Source: Aedoeadaptatus acetigenes (lineage in GTDB: Bacteria > Bacillota > Clostridia > Tissierellales > Peptoniphilaceae). Taken from it: a stretch of DNA of 64,000 nt. Below are positions 50,150 to 60,500 of the stretch, in pieces. Position 1 is the stretch's first letter. Each line of letters opens with the position of its first letter. Location of the stretch: the NCBI RefSeq assembly GCF_025566985.1, contig NZ_JAOQJD010000003.1, forward strand, positions 1-64,000, given 5' to 3'. The notes beneath the pieces were generated by a model, which saw only the letters and a list, made by a program, of their open reading frames with translations, searched no databases and had not been told where the DNA came from. Made by a program: the position numbers and the translations under genes.

Positions 50150-50983
50150 CTAACACTGTGCAAGATTTAAGACCAAGAGATAATTCGCTTCGGCTCGGTG
50201 GCCGGAAAAATTCACCGCCGCATAGGAGCGGAACCAAGTGTAGGCGATCAGCACGCCGCCGCCTAAATAGGTCCACTGGCCGAAAACATCCAAGGGAATT
50301 TCCGCCCGTCGGTCTTTAAAGGCAATGGCGTGGCTCTCTCCGTCTTTTTGGTAGACCAACTCTTTGACCGCACCGTGTTTCATATGCCCTTTGTGCTCTT
50401 TTTTTAGAGGACGGGTGGTGAATACCACGTGGGGCGAGTCGCCGATGACGAGCTCCGCCGTGTTTTCGAAAACCTTATTGGCCATGGACGGGCGAATCGC
50501 CGATTCCGCCTCGTCCACATGTTGCTGAAAAATCGTCAGGTGCACGGGATAGGTTTTCTTATCCAAAATCTCGAGAAGAAAATCTCCGTCCACCTTTTCT
50601 CCGGGATCCGGCAAATGCTCGAAGAGCTTCGATTTTTGCGACAGGAAACAGGCGATGCAATTCTCTCCCTTGCCGATCAGCTGCGAGGAGAAGATCGTGG
50701 CCCGATCTTCTTCAATGCCGAAAATACCCTGCATGGTTAGGGAAAGCAATTGCTTTTCCCGCTCCAATTTGTCTTTAATCAACGTGCCGATTTCGGTGAC
50801 GTAGTAATCATTTTTCTGCTTATACAAAATCCCCGCCTTCACCATGCGGTCCAGCATTTTCTTTGCATTGGGCCTGGAACACGCAAAGATTTGACTTAAG
50901 TCAATAATCGTGCGACTGGGATGCTCGTCGGTAAAGCAAAGCAAATAATTTTGTTGTTGTTCTGTTAAACGTAAATCCGTCAT
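50150..50983 (-). CDS. Cytoplasmic regulator: DtxR-like winged helix fused to a NEAT domain
   Basis: The 277-residue protein has no signal peptide or membrane helix. Residues 5-65 form a winged helix (LTEQQQNYLLCF..IDLSQIFACSRPNAKKMLDRMVKAGILYKQKNDYYVTEIG) and 66-120 look like the DtxR/MntR dimerisation helix pair (DKLEREKQLLSLTMQGIFGIEED), but the metal ligands of DtxR are replaced (S and I/G in place of C, E, H). Residues about 143-277 align with the NEAT domains of the neighbouring genes: KTYPVHLTI, PSMANKVF (M167), HVVFTTRPLKKEHKGHMKHG, ANYLLVLNL. The NEAT domain stands where DtxR proteins carry an SH3-like domain. Likely a heme-responsive regulator; heme sensing is inference. Confidence 0.75.
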   Translation of the reverse strand: MTDLRLTEQQQNYLLCFTDEHPSRTIIDLSQIFACSRPNAKKMLDRMVKAGILYKQKNDYYVTEIGTLIKDKLEREKQLLSLTMQGIFGIEEDRATIFSSQLIGKGENCIACFLSQKSKLFEHLPDPGEKVDGDFLLEILDKKTYPVHLTIFQQHVDEAESAIRPSMANKVFENTAELVIGDSPHVVFTTRPLKKEHKGHMKHGAVKELVYQKDGESHAIAFKDRRAEIPLDVFGQWTYLGGGVLIAYTWFRSYAAVNFSGHRAEANYLLVLNLAQC

Positions 50984-50998
50984 TGCGTCATCCTTCCA

Positions 50999-51029
50999 AT
51001 GAAATCATTGATATGTTTTATCATTTCAT
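50999..51029 (-). promoter_or_regulatory. Candidate operator before the NEAT regulator gene
   Basis: Inverted repeat ATGAAATCAT, 11-base spacer, ATCATTTCAT (9 of 10 paired positions), between the promoter -10 box and the ribosome site. It is well placed for self-repression by the encoded DtxR-like protein. Confidence 0.55.
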
Positions 51030-51039
51030 ACACCTTTTC

Positions 51040-51068
51040 ATTGTAAGTTTTTCTTGCCCTGCGTTCAA
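51040..51068 (-). promoter_or_regulatory. Promoter of the regulator-led heme operon
   Basis: Minus strand: TTGAAC (51068-51063), 17-base spacer, TACAAT (51045-51040). It could drive everything from the regulator to the NEAT gene ending at 40218. Confidence 0.68.
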
Positions 51069-51119
51069 TCATTTTTTAATCATGGAAAGGAATGCGGAAT
51101 CACCCGCACCCCTCCATGG

Positions 51120-54100
51120 TTAATTGGCTGCCTTTTGAATTTCTTTATAGGCCCAGTGATTGGCGTCAACATCATTAAATTGCATCGTTCCGGGTCTTCC
51201 GACGACCTTAAAGGCGCGATTTACAATGACAACCAGTTCCGCGCGGGTGACCGTGCGCTCGCCGCCAAAGGTGCCGTCGGGGTAGCCTTGAATGATTCCA
51301 GCATTTTGCACGGCGCCGACGTAGCCGTTGTACCATGCACTGCCTTTCACGTCGTTAAAGCGGGCGTTGTCCACCTTTAGATTTAAGACGCGGGTCATGA
51401 TGGCCGCAAGTTCCGCGCGGGTCATGCTTCCTTCCGGTCGCAAATTGCCGTCGTTGTAGCCGTTTAAAATGGACAGGCCGTAGAGTCGAGCCACGCTATT
51501 TCCGTACCATTCACTGCCGCTTACATCTTTCGGCAGGCGGTAGGCGTCGCTGTTTTGAATGAATTGATTCAAAATTTGAGCCACTTCTCCGCGGGTCACT
51601 TCCTTGTTCGGCTTAAAGCTGCCGTCGGGGAAGCCTTTTACATACGCTTTTTCAGGCGCTTTTACCGTAAAGCTGTGGGCTTTTTGTTCCGCAACTTTCG
51701 GCGCTTCCTTCTTCACCTCCGGTTGTTTTACCTCAGGTTGTTTTACCTCAGGCGCCGATGCTTGATGGCTCGGGCGATAAGAAGGCGCGGGCGATTCGCC
51801 TCTCGGCTCTTGGCGAGGCCAAGGATTCGGTTTCGGAACGGGATTCGGCTTCGGTGTCGGCACATTGGGCTGAGGATTCGGCCTCGGTGTCGGCACATCA
51901 GGCGTCGGCTTCGGCGTCGGCACATCCGGCTCAGGATTTGGCTTCGGCACATCCGGTGTCGGCTCAGGCTTCGGCGTTTCTTTTACCAATTGATCCATGG
52001 CGTTGTAAACAGACGTTACTGCTCGATTGATCTCCGATGCATTGTTGCCTTCTAACGCCGCCATGGCCGAATGAATGGCCTCTTCAAGCTTGGCTTTCGA
52101 TTCCGCCGTGTACGATGGGGCGGCAAGTTTTGCTTCCGCTTTTTCAATGGCCTCCTTCAAAGCCGTTTTTGCTTTTTCAAGGCCGTCGTCCACCTTCGGC
52201 GGTTTTTCTTCCGATTCTTCGATCTTCTTCATGTTAGCGATATCATAGCTTAAACGCATGATATCTTCGTTAAAGCCCGGTCCGTTACCGATGACGTATT
52301 TTACTTTTACGAAATGTTCCGGACGAGGGTCTTTGTCCATGTCGATGGTGAACGAGCTTAAGTCGCCCATGGCATCGGTCACTTTGTCGATGACGGGCAT
52401 GGCGTCCACTTTGCCTTCCCCGTCGGAGGAAGCAAAGAGAATGTCTTTTAAATGACCTTCCGTGTTCCCAAATGGAAGAACTTTGCAGTTGACGACGACA
52501 CGGTAATGAACCTTGCCTTCTTTGTCCGTTGTCTTAATCACCTTCGCAGGGGATTTGAAGACGCCGGCGGCCATGGATTCCTGATCCTTGCTTGCGTGAA
52601 GGGCTCTAAAGGGAAGTTCGTAGATTTCCGTTTTTTCCACTTCTTGCGAGGGTTTTTCCAAAAGATCGATGGCTTCTTTTAAGGTCTTCCGTCCGTGTTT
52701 CAAACTGTCCAAACTGGAATTTTCGTCATCGGCAATCTTTTGTACGAAAGCGATGCGCTCTTGCAATTGCAACCAGCTCTTCGGCGTGTAATCACTTTCT
52801 TTGAGCTCGCGAGCCGCCAAAAGTTCTTGTTTTAACGCTTCCCGCTCGGCTTCACGCTCTTTCTTGCCCGTAACGGAGTGAAGTTTCGCCATGGCATCGG
52901 TTAATTCCTGTGCCGCGGCATTGACATCTTCTTGGGCGGGGAAGGGGCGATTGAAGATTTCTTCTGCCGCTTCCACTGCCAATTCCAAGCGGTCGAAGGA
53001 TTCCGGCGTATAATCCTCTGCCTTGTATTGGGCCTCTCTGTAAGCTTTCAACGCGTCTTCCAATACTTTTTTGTCTACTAAAGCCGCATCGTCTTTTCGT
53101 TTCAATCCGTCAAGGGCCTCATTCAGATCCATGGCGGCAATATCCACCACGTCTTGATTCTTTTTCCCGTCGGGTTTTTGAAGGATGGCTTTCGCATCGT
53201 TTAAGGCTTTCGCTACTTCTTTCCAGGATTCATCGGTGTAGTCGTCCGCCTTTAAACCTTCCGCCCGCTTAATGGCCTTCTCTAATTTCGATTGATCGAA
53301 GCGAGATTCGCCTTTCTTGCGCAGCTTGCTGAGGCCCTCTCTTAAATTGTTGCAGACCTTGTCCACGTCATCTTGGCTTGCCTTGTCGTTGGCTATGGTT
53401 TGGTCCACTAAGGGCAGGTAAGCATCGATGTACTTCCAATTGCGAATATCTTCTTCCGTTTCGATGGCGTAGTCCGACTTATGGGCCAAGGCTTCGCGTG
53501 CCTTGGCAACTAATGCGCGAAGTTCATTCTTATCGACGTAATTGGGATCTTTTTCATTCAGCGGCGTAAGGGCGACGTTCCAGGCACTTGCATTGGAATT
53601 GGCGGCCCATGTTTTGGAACGTTTACTTAATCCGTAATAGCCGTCTTCCATATCTTGGAGTTCCACATGGGAAGGAATGAAATCGAGGCGTACGGTCTTT
53701 TCACTTACTCCCGGTGCAAATTCAATGTTTTGCTCCGTTCGGTACACGTCTTGACCGATTAACTTTAAGCGAAGGCCGCCCTCGTAGCCCTTACGGTTTA
53801 AGCGAACATTTAATTCTTTGCTTTCGATGCTGCGCACGTTCACGTTCTTCGTCAACAGTTTTTGGCTGTCCACGGTGAAATCTTCGCCGCCGTCGACCAT
53901 GGCGTAATAGCCTTTTTGAATGCCGCTGACATCGATGGTGTAATTGCCTAAGGGCAGCTTAATGGTTCGAAGGCTGGGGTTTACAATGGTCGGTACGTAT
54001 TCCTGTCCTTCCACGTCTTTATTTTTTATCAGGAGGGAGACATTCGCATTGTCCGGATTGGTCATACTGATATGAACATCTGCCGTATCCACGGATACGA

Positions 54101-57100
54101 AGCGGACTTCCAGCTCTTTCACAAGTTCGTCTTGTCTTATTTCGAATTCGCGGGTTTTCTCGCCGATTAATTTGTAGTTTCCGTCTTTTACATTGACCAC
54201 AAGTACGTGCTTACCGGGAGAAAGATTATTGGGGTCTTCAATTTTTCCGTCGGGACTTTGTACCGTCCAGGTAAAGGCTTCTGCGGGCACGGGATCGTTG
54301 CCGACCAATGCCTTGATGCGCACGCTTCGTTCGCTACCGGTGCGTTCGCCGCTCGTCAGGGGATAGCGCAAATCGTTGCGGGCTTGGTCGTTAATTTCCA
54401 CTTCGTAATCTTCGATCTTTATATTTTTTAAGTCGAAAACATATTTCCCGTTTTCCATCTTGGGCTCGATGGTGTCTTTGCCTTTTTTCAAGCGCACGGA
54501 AAGAATGCCGGAGCCGTTTTCGTCGATGGATTCGATGGTGTAGGTGCTCTTGTCGCCGTTAAAGTAGGCCTTCTTTACGCGGGGATACACTCTGTCCATG
54601 GTCATGGGAAATTCCATGACTTGGCTGTCTGCGCCGATGGATTTTCCGGCGGCGGCGACTTTTACCGTCATGTGGTATTTTCCGTCGGGAAGGGGCGTGC
54701 CCGATGAATCGGTGCCGTTCCATTGCCAGTGGGGCTTGGTGGTCATCATATTATTGGCAAACATATTGCCCACCCTCGGATCCACGAAGTAGTTTTTCAC
54801 GCCGTGGTCTTCCGGGTTTTTGCTGTAATAAACCAGCTTGCCCTGATGATTTCTAATGGCGATTTCGACGCCGCCGTAGTTTCTCAGGAAGGTCGCCATA
54901 AAGATGGCCTTGTCCGCTCTGCCGTCGCCGTTGGGCGAGAAGGCGATCTTTTCTTTATCGAAGATGGGATTTGCCTTCGTCGATTTCGCTTGCGCGCCCA
55001 ATACGATGAGGTTTTTGTCGATTTCGCCGCCGATATTGGTGCCGTAGTAATCGTCTTCGCCGCCTTTGTCGTAGTAATAGGAGCGCTTATTTGCCTTTAC
55101 CAAATCGTAAAGGGGTGTCTCCGCTATTTCCAGCTTGTCGAAATTGCCGTGGAAGCCCACAAAGGGCGCGGATAAATTCACGCCGCCCTGTTCTTCGCAG
55201 AAGACAAAACCTTCCAGGAAGAAGCCGTTGGGCATGGTTTCTTTCAGCTTGTCCAGTCCCGTCACGGGAAGTTCCACGGTTAATTCTACGGATTCGTGTG
55301 CTTCCACGGTCACGGTTTTATTTTCGCTTTCGGAAATCTTTTGAGGACGCAAGAGGATCTTGCCGCCTTCGACCTGATCCGTGTTTAACACGCCGTAATA
55401 GGTGTAGGTCTTGGCCTTATCTGACAAATTAACAATTTTAAAGGGCACGGTGACTTTGTCACCACTTAAGTTTTTGCCTAGATTGATGGAGGTTAAGCCG
55501 TGGGACCCTTCGATAAAGGCGGTGGCTGTAATGGCTTTATCCACTTGCATCAGGCCCGAGCCTTGTTGACGGGGCGATGCGTAGGCGCCGGAATCATTGT
55601 ATTTGTACGGTTGGGCCGTAGACATTAACAGCTTTTTAATGAGATCGTACTTCTTATCGCCGCGAATGCCGGAGAAGTCTTTCTCGACCCGTTGTTTCAC
55701 AAGGGCCACGCCGCCGGCCACGTGGGGTGCGGCCATGGACGTGCCGTCCATAACGCCGTATTGATTGTCGTTTAATGAAGAGAGGATGCCGCCACCCGGT
55801 GCCGCAATGTCCGGCTTCAAATTGCCGTTTGGCGTCAAGCCCCAAGAGGAAAATTCCGACGGTTGGCCGCCGTCTTCGCTAAGGCTGTAAACATACTCGT
55901 CGTTAAAACGAATTTGCGCCCGGGGATTTCTTTCGACGATGTTCTTTAAATAAAGGCCGTCTTTCCTGTTGACGAAGGCCGCGGGAATGGTCGTCCCCGG
56001 TGCCTCCACTTGAATCAAAGGCATGTTCGGCTCGTTATCGTAAATAATCACACCGGCATAGCCCTTGTCCCGCGCGTTGTTGATCTTGTCCGCAAAGGAA
56101 AGGGGTTCGCCGGCAACCGGGCCCGGCTCGCCGCGCTCGATTAAAGCGTAGGTGTTTTCATTTCCCTGTTCTTTAAAATCATCCGGCCGTCCGTAACCGC
56201 AATCTTTTAAGAAAACCCATTGATCCGTTACCTTGCCAATTTTCGTCGGCTGGAAACTTAACACGCGGTCGTCGCCCATCAATTGAATGCCCTTTTTGGC
56301 CACTTTCATGTTTTGAATGGAGGCCACGGAAAGAGAATTGGGGCTGACGGAGGGATCGGCCAACATGCCGATGTCCGGATTTTCCGCTTTCGGTTTGCTG
56401 TTTGAACCGGGAGAGTAGCCGAAGAAGCCGTTGTTCCCCGCCGCAATGGCCACGAGGATTCCCGCTTGCTTCGCTTTTTCAAGGGCGAGCACGGTGTTGG
56501 GGAAGACGTAATCTTCCGTACCTGCCGGGGAACCGATGCTGATGTTCATGGAATCCACGCCCAGTTTAATGGCGTCGTCAATGGCCTTGGTATAAATTTC
56601 CGCCGAAGTGCCGTTTCCGAAGACGCCGCCGCCAAAGACGCGCATAAAGACGATTTGCGCTTCCGGCGCTACCCCTTGGATTTTTTCGCTGTTCCCTGCC
56701 ACAATGCCCGAGACGTGCATGCCGTGGCTCATGGGATCGAATTCTTTGATGGAGGTGGATTTGTTGGCGTAGTTGTAGCCAAAGGGAATTTTCGAGCTGA
56801 AGTAATCGCCGCGGGCGATGTCCAAATCGTCGATCAACTTCTTGACTTCGCCTTGGCTTTTGATGCGGCCGCTGTTCGGGTCGCTGAGCTTCATGGCTTC
56901 GTGGTAAGGATCCACGCCGGAGTCGATGACGGCGATGACGCTGCCTTTTCCGGCGTAGCTTTTTTTCCACGCCTTGTTTGCTTCCACCATGTTATTGGAC
57001 GAGATGTCCGTCTTTCCGAAGGAGCGGGGCATGATGGGTTTTTTCGGCGCCTTGAACTGTTGGGAAATTTCCACCGAGGCGACGTCTGTCATTTTTTCAA

Positions 57101-57500
57101 TGGCGCCAATGTCTTTCCTCTGCACTTCCAAAGCGACGCCGGTGTAGGCCACGTCGTAGGTTTCTACGACATTGTACTTAATTCCCGCGTCCTTTAAACT
57201 CTTGTAAAAAGTTTCCCGCGCCGCACGGGCATAGGCCACTTGCGCGCGAATATTCTCTCTTGTATTTAAATCTTCGGCATCCACCGACGGTAATCCCGTT
57301 CTCTTTTCTCGCTTGCGCTCTTTCAGTGCGACGAGCAAGGTAATTTTTTCCGATGGATCTTTGTCGCCAAAGGAGGCAGCTTTGGCCGTCCCATTGGGGG
57401 CGGCTGCAAAGCTCGGACTCATCATGGCTGTAAAGAGCATTAAGAAACTTAATACCACAGGTATGACAAATCGTCTGAAACGAACTCCTTGTTTACTCAT
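51120..57500 (-). CDS. Cell-surface subtilisin-family protease with NEAT and SLH domains
   Basis: The 2126-residue protein has a signal peptide (1-33), an I9-like propeptide (about 50-147), an S8 catalytic domain with D193 (VIDSG), H259 (SHGMHVSG), N356 and S588 (DGTSMAAPHVAGG), a PA-type insert (about 405-535), Fn3/Ig-like modules (about 640-1000, including a FlgD-like WNGTDSSGTPLPDGKY), further beta modules, several FIVAR-type helical repeats (about 1270-1620), a NEAT domain (about 1620-1760: QESMAAGVF, FGNTEGHLKDILF), another FIVAR unit, a proline-rich spacer and three SLH domains (about 1953-2126). The core resembles lactocepin/C5a-peptidase. Joining protease and heme-type domain suggests hemoglobin attack. 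It follows the Shr-like gene by 36 bp. Confidence 0.9.
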   Translation of the reverse strand: MSKQGVRFRRFVIPVVLSFLMLFTAMMSPSFAAAPNGTAKAASFGDKDPSEKITLLVALKERKREKRTGLPSVDAEDLNTRENIRAQVAYARAARETFYKSLKDAGIKYNVVETYDVAYTGVALEVQRKDIGAIEKMTDVASVEISQQFKAPKKPIMPRSFGKTDISSNNMVEANKAWKKSYAGKGSVIAVIDSGVDPYHEAMKLSDPNSGRIKSQGEVKKLIDDLDIARGDYFSSKIPFGYNYANKSTSIKEFDPMSHGMHVSGIVAGNSEKIQGVAPEAQIVFMRVFGGGVFGNGTSAEIYTKAIDDAIKLGVDSMNISIGSPAGTEDYVFPNTVLALEKAKQAGILVAIAAGNNGFFGYSPGSNSKPKAENPDIGMLADPSVSPNSLSVASIQNMKVAKKGIQLMGDDRVLSFQPTKIGKVTDQWVFLKDCGYGRPDDFKEQGNENTYALIERGEPGPVAGEPLSFADKINNARDKGYAGVIIYDNEPNMPLIQVEAPGTTIPAAFVNRKDGLYLKNIVERNPRAQIRFNDEYVYSLSEDGGQPSEFSSWGLTPNGNLKPDIAAPGGGILSSLNDNQYGVMDGTSMAAPHVAGGVALVKQRVEKDFSGIRGDKKYDLIKKLLMSTAQPYKYNDSGAYASPRQQGSGLMQVDKAITATAFIEGSHGLTSINLGKNLSGDKVTVPFKIVNLSDKAKTYTYYGVLNTDQVEGGKILLRPQKISESENKTVTVEAHESVELTVELPVTGLDKLKETMPNGFFLEGFVFCEEQGGVNLSAPFVGFHGNFDKLEIAETPLYDLVKANKRSYYYDKGGEDDYYGTNIGGEIDKNLIVLGAQAKSTKANPIFDKEKIAFSPNGDGRADKAIFMATFLRNYGGVEIAIRNHQGKLVYYSKNPEDHGVKNYFVDPRVGNMFANNMMTTKPHWQWNGTDSSGTPLPDGKYHMTVKVAAAGKSIGADSQVMEFPMTMDRVYPRVKKAYFNGDKSTYTIESIDENGSGILSVRLKKGKDTIEPKMENGKYVFDLKNIKIEDYEVEINDQARNDLRYPLTSGERTGSERSVRIKALVGNDPVPAEAFTWTVQSPDGKIEDPNNLSPGKHVLVVNVKDGNYKLIGEKTREFEIRQDELVKELEVRFVSVDTADVHISMTNPDNANVSLLIKNKDVEGQEYVPTIVNPSLRTIKLPLGNYTIDVSGIQKGYYAMVDGGEDFTVDSQKLLTKNVNVRSIESKELNVRLNRKGYEGGLRLKLIGQDVYRTEQNIEFAPGVSEKTVRLDFIPSHVELQDMEDGYYGLSKRSKTWAANSNASAWNVALTPLNEKDPNYVDKNELRALVAKAREALAHKSDYAIETEEDIRNWKYIDAYLPLVDQTIANDKASQDDVDKVCNNLREGLSKLRKKGESRFDQSKLEKAIKRAEGLKADDYTDESWKEVAKALNDAKAILQKPDGKKNQDVVDIAAMDLNEALDGLKRKDDAALVDKKVLEDALKAYREAQYKAEDYTPESFDRLELAVEAAEEIFNRPFPAQEDVNAAAQELTDAMAKLHSVTGKKEREAEREALKQELLAARELKESDYTPKSWLQLQERIAFVQKIADDENSSLDSLKHGRKTLKEAIDLLEKPSQEVEKTEIYELPFRALHASKDQESMAAGVFKSPAKVIKTTDKEGKVHYRVVVNCKVLPFGNTEGHLKDILFASSDGEGKVDAMPVIDKVTDAMGDLSSFTIDMDKDPRPEHFVKVKYVIGNGPGFNEDIMRLSYDIANMKKIEESEEKPPKVDDGLEKAKTALKEAIEKAEAKLAAPSYTAESKAKLEEAIHSAMAALEGNNASEINRAVTSVYNAMDQLVKETPKPEPTPDVPKPNPEPDVPTPKPTPDVPTPRPNPQPNVPTPKPNPVPKPNPWPRQEPRGESPAPSYRPSHQASAPEVKQPEVKQPEVKKEAPKVAEQKAHSFTVKAPEKAYVKGFPDGSFKPNKEVTRGEVAQILNQFIQNSDAYRLPKDVSGSEWYGNSVARLYGLSILNGYNDGNLRPEGSMTRAELAAIMTRVLNLKVDNARFNDVKGSAWYNGYVGAVQNAGIIQGYPDGTFGGERTVTRAELVVIVNRAFKVVGRPGTMQFNDVDANHWAYKEIQKAAN
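51700..51990 (-). repeat. Proline-rich repeat region of the surface protease
   Basis: Short repeated units coding for PxPxPDVPxPxP and KQPEVKQPEVK. It forms the wall-spanning spacer before the SLH domains and is repetitive at DNA level. Confidence 0.8.
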
Positions 57501-57536
57501 TGGATGAGCATCCTCTCTTTCTTACTTTTTCCGCAA

Positions 57537-60500
57537 TTAGTTGGCGGCTTTTTGAATGTCCTCGTAAGCCCAGTGGTTTTCCGGCAAATCGCTGAACGCT
57601 TTGCGGGATTGTTTCTTGGGAATATTGAATGCGCGGTTAATCATGGCGATAATTTCCGCACGGGTAATGACGCGGTCTCCGCCAAAGGATCCGTCCTCGT
57701 AGCCGACGACGATGCCCGCTTCTTTCAGGGCGCCGGCATAGCCTGCATACCACGCGTTTGCGGGAACATCTTTAAATCCGCCCTGTTTCGGTTGAAGGCC
57801 TTTTAATCTGGCGATCATGGTCACCGCTTGGGCTCTGGTTACCCCTTCATTGGGACGGTAATTGCCGTCGCCGTAGCCGGTAATAATGCCTGCATTGATT
57901 AAGGTTTTAAAGCTGTCGAAATACCAATCCGTGGGGCGAATGTCTGCCAGGGCTTTTTGTAAATCGCCGCTTACGCTTACAAAACGCGCCAGCATGGTGG
58001 CGATTTCCGAACGAACCACCTTTTGATTCGGTTTAAAGCTTCCGTCGGGATAGCCTTTGACGAAGGCTTCTTTCGGCACATTGACCGTAAAGTTCCGTTT
58101 CGTTTCCGTTACCTTCGGTTTTTCAACCGGTTTGCTTTCCTGAGGTTTCGACGAAGCGGATTGGGTGTTTGCGCCGAATCGATTGCTTGCGCTACCGGAA
58201 GAGGAGCCGCCGGGCCTGTTTTTATTTTCATTGGAAGGATTCGGTGTCGGCTTCGGTTGCGGCTGCGGCGTCGGCTTCGGCTGCGGCTTCGGTTGCGGAT
58301 TCGGCTTCGGTTGCGGTTGAGGCGTCGGTTGAGGCGTCGGTTTTTGTGCTTCTTTTAAGCCGGCGACTGCTTTTCCAAGATCGGCTTTCGCCTTGTCTAT
58401 GGCCGCTTTGTCCCTTCCCGCTACATCTCTTTCTGCCTGAGTGATGGCCTTTTCCACCGCTGTTTTCGTTTCGGCCGTGTAGGCCTTGCCGTCTTTCAAT
58501 TTAGCTTTTGCTACTTTGATGGCCTTGGTTAAAGCCGTTTTCGCTTCTTGAAGCTTGGCGTCTTCTTGTGGAACAACTTCCTTTTCTTTAAGGGCCTTCA
58601 CGGCTTCTTCAAGATCAGCTTTTGCCGCGTTCATAGCTTCGGCATCGTTGCCTTTTAATGCTTCATTAGCAGCTACCACTTTTTCTTCTACTGCTTGCTT
58701 CGTTTCGTCGGTGTAATCTTTGCCGTCTTTAAGCGTAGCTTCTGCGGCTGCGATGGCCTTGGTTAAAGCTGCTTTCGCTTCTTGAAGCTTGGCGTCTTCT
58801 TGTGGAACAACTTCCTTTTCTTTAAGGGCCTTCACGGCATTTTCAAGATTAGCTTTTGCCGCGTTCATGGCCGCTGCTTCGTTGCCTTTTAATGCTTCGT
58901 TAGCAGCTACCACTTTTTCTTCTACTGCTTGCTTCGTTTCGTCGGTGTAATCTTTGCCGTCTTTAAGCGTAGCTTCTGCCGCCTCAATGGCTGCCCTTAA
59001 CGCATCCTTTGCCTTAGCAAGGCTCTCATCGGCCGACGTTTCGGGCGTCTTGAAGTCGACCGAGTAATAGAATTCCGTTTCGAAATTATTCTTCGAAAGC
59101 ATGAGGCGTCGGGTCAGTTTGTAATTCGCGCCGGAATCCAACGCTGTTTCAATGACGGGGTTTAAGCTGTCCACCGGATCGATTTCCGATTCGATCTCGT
59201 TGTGGCCCTTGTTTTTCACAAAACCGTTATAGACCACTGTGGCCTTGACGCCGTCAATTTTTTCAATGGTGTCTTGAATCTTCCAGTCCCATCCGTCTTT
59301 ATCCAAGACTTGTGCTATGGCCAATTGCTCGTTGCCTGTGCGAATGCCGTATTTCCTGTAAATGGTGTTTTCCACAAAGTCTTTGTATTCGCCGGGGCTC
59401 TTGAAGAATTTCCAATCGTTAATGTCGCCGCTATTCCAGTAGAACATTTGAAGTAAATCCAAATCTTGGCTTACCTTTACTTTGCCCTCTGCATAGCTCA
59501 CTTGTGCATTCATGGCGCTACGTTGCGGTTGGTAATAGTTGTCGTGGGTGTCTTTTATGGTCACGCCCGCTTTTTTAATGATGGCCAATTCGGCGTCCGT
59601 CAAGGTAGATTTCAAGTAGTTGCAGGATACGTCGAATTTATTGAAGCGCACCCGTTGACCGCTTGCTTTTGCCGCGATTTTATCGAAGGGAATGTTTTTC
59701 AACAGATTGCCCTTTACGATTAAATTCGGATACTTCGTGGCGTATTTATTGGCGTTATCCGCCATGCGCAGCCAGAGGCTTTCCGGCAGGGATTCAATTT
59801 CGTTGTTTTCCAGGTAAAGAGATACCAGTCTGTTTAATTGATCCATGGTCTTCGGAAGGGCCTTCAGCCTGTTGTTGTTGGCGCGAAGTTCTTCCAAGGA
59901 TTTGTACTTGCCGAATGCTTCCGGCAGGGCTGTCAATTCATTGTCGTTCACATTGATGATTCTCAAGCGTCTATACTTGTCCGCCAAAACTCCGTCCAGG
60001 CTGGTCAATTTGTTTTCGGAAGCATAGAAGGTTTCCAGGCGACTCGCATCTTTTAAGAAGCCTTCCGGCAGTTTTTCAATGCCGTTGTTGGACAGGTCGA
60101 TCTCCTTGATGTATTTGTTTTTCGCCAACAGGCCTTTGTCCAGGTCTTTCAATTTGTTCCCGGACATCCACAAGGTGGAGAGGTATTCGTTGTTATCGAA
60201 AATGCCCTTGGGAAGGCTTTCGAGCTTGTTGCCGTAAATATTAATATGGGTGAGGCCCGTCATCTTATCGAAAAGCCCTGCGGGAATTTCGGTAATGTCG
60301 TTGCTGGAAAGCTCGATGCCCGTCACGCCGGGGCCGAGATCCTTCAACATGGAAATATCCGGCGTCTTAGCGATTTTTTCTCCGGAAAGATCCAGGTGGC
60401 CCGTGGCCTTTTGCAATTCTTCAGGGGAAAGCTTGCCGTCATCGTCCAAATCCTTTACGCCGGCATCGATAAGCTTCAAGGTAAGATTGTCGGCGTTTCT

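Noticed and set aside
51790..51990. Short repeats in the surface protease region considered as a CRISPR or minisatellite
   Set aside because: They encode a proline-rich spacer in frame and have no conserved repeat-spacer pattern.
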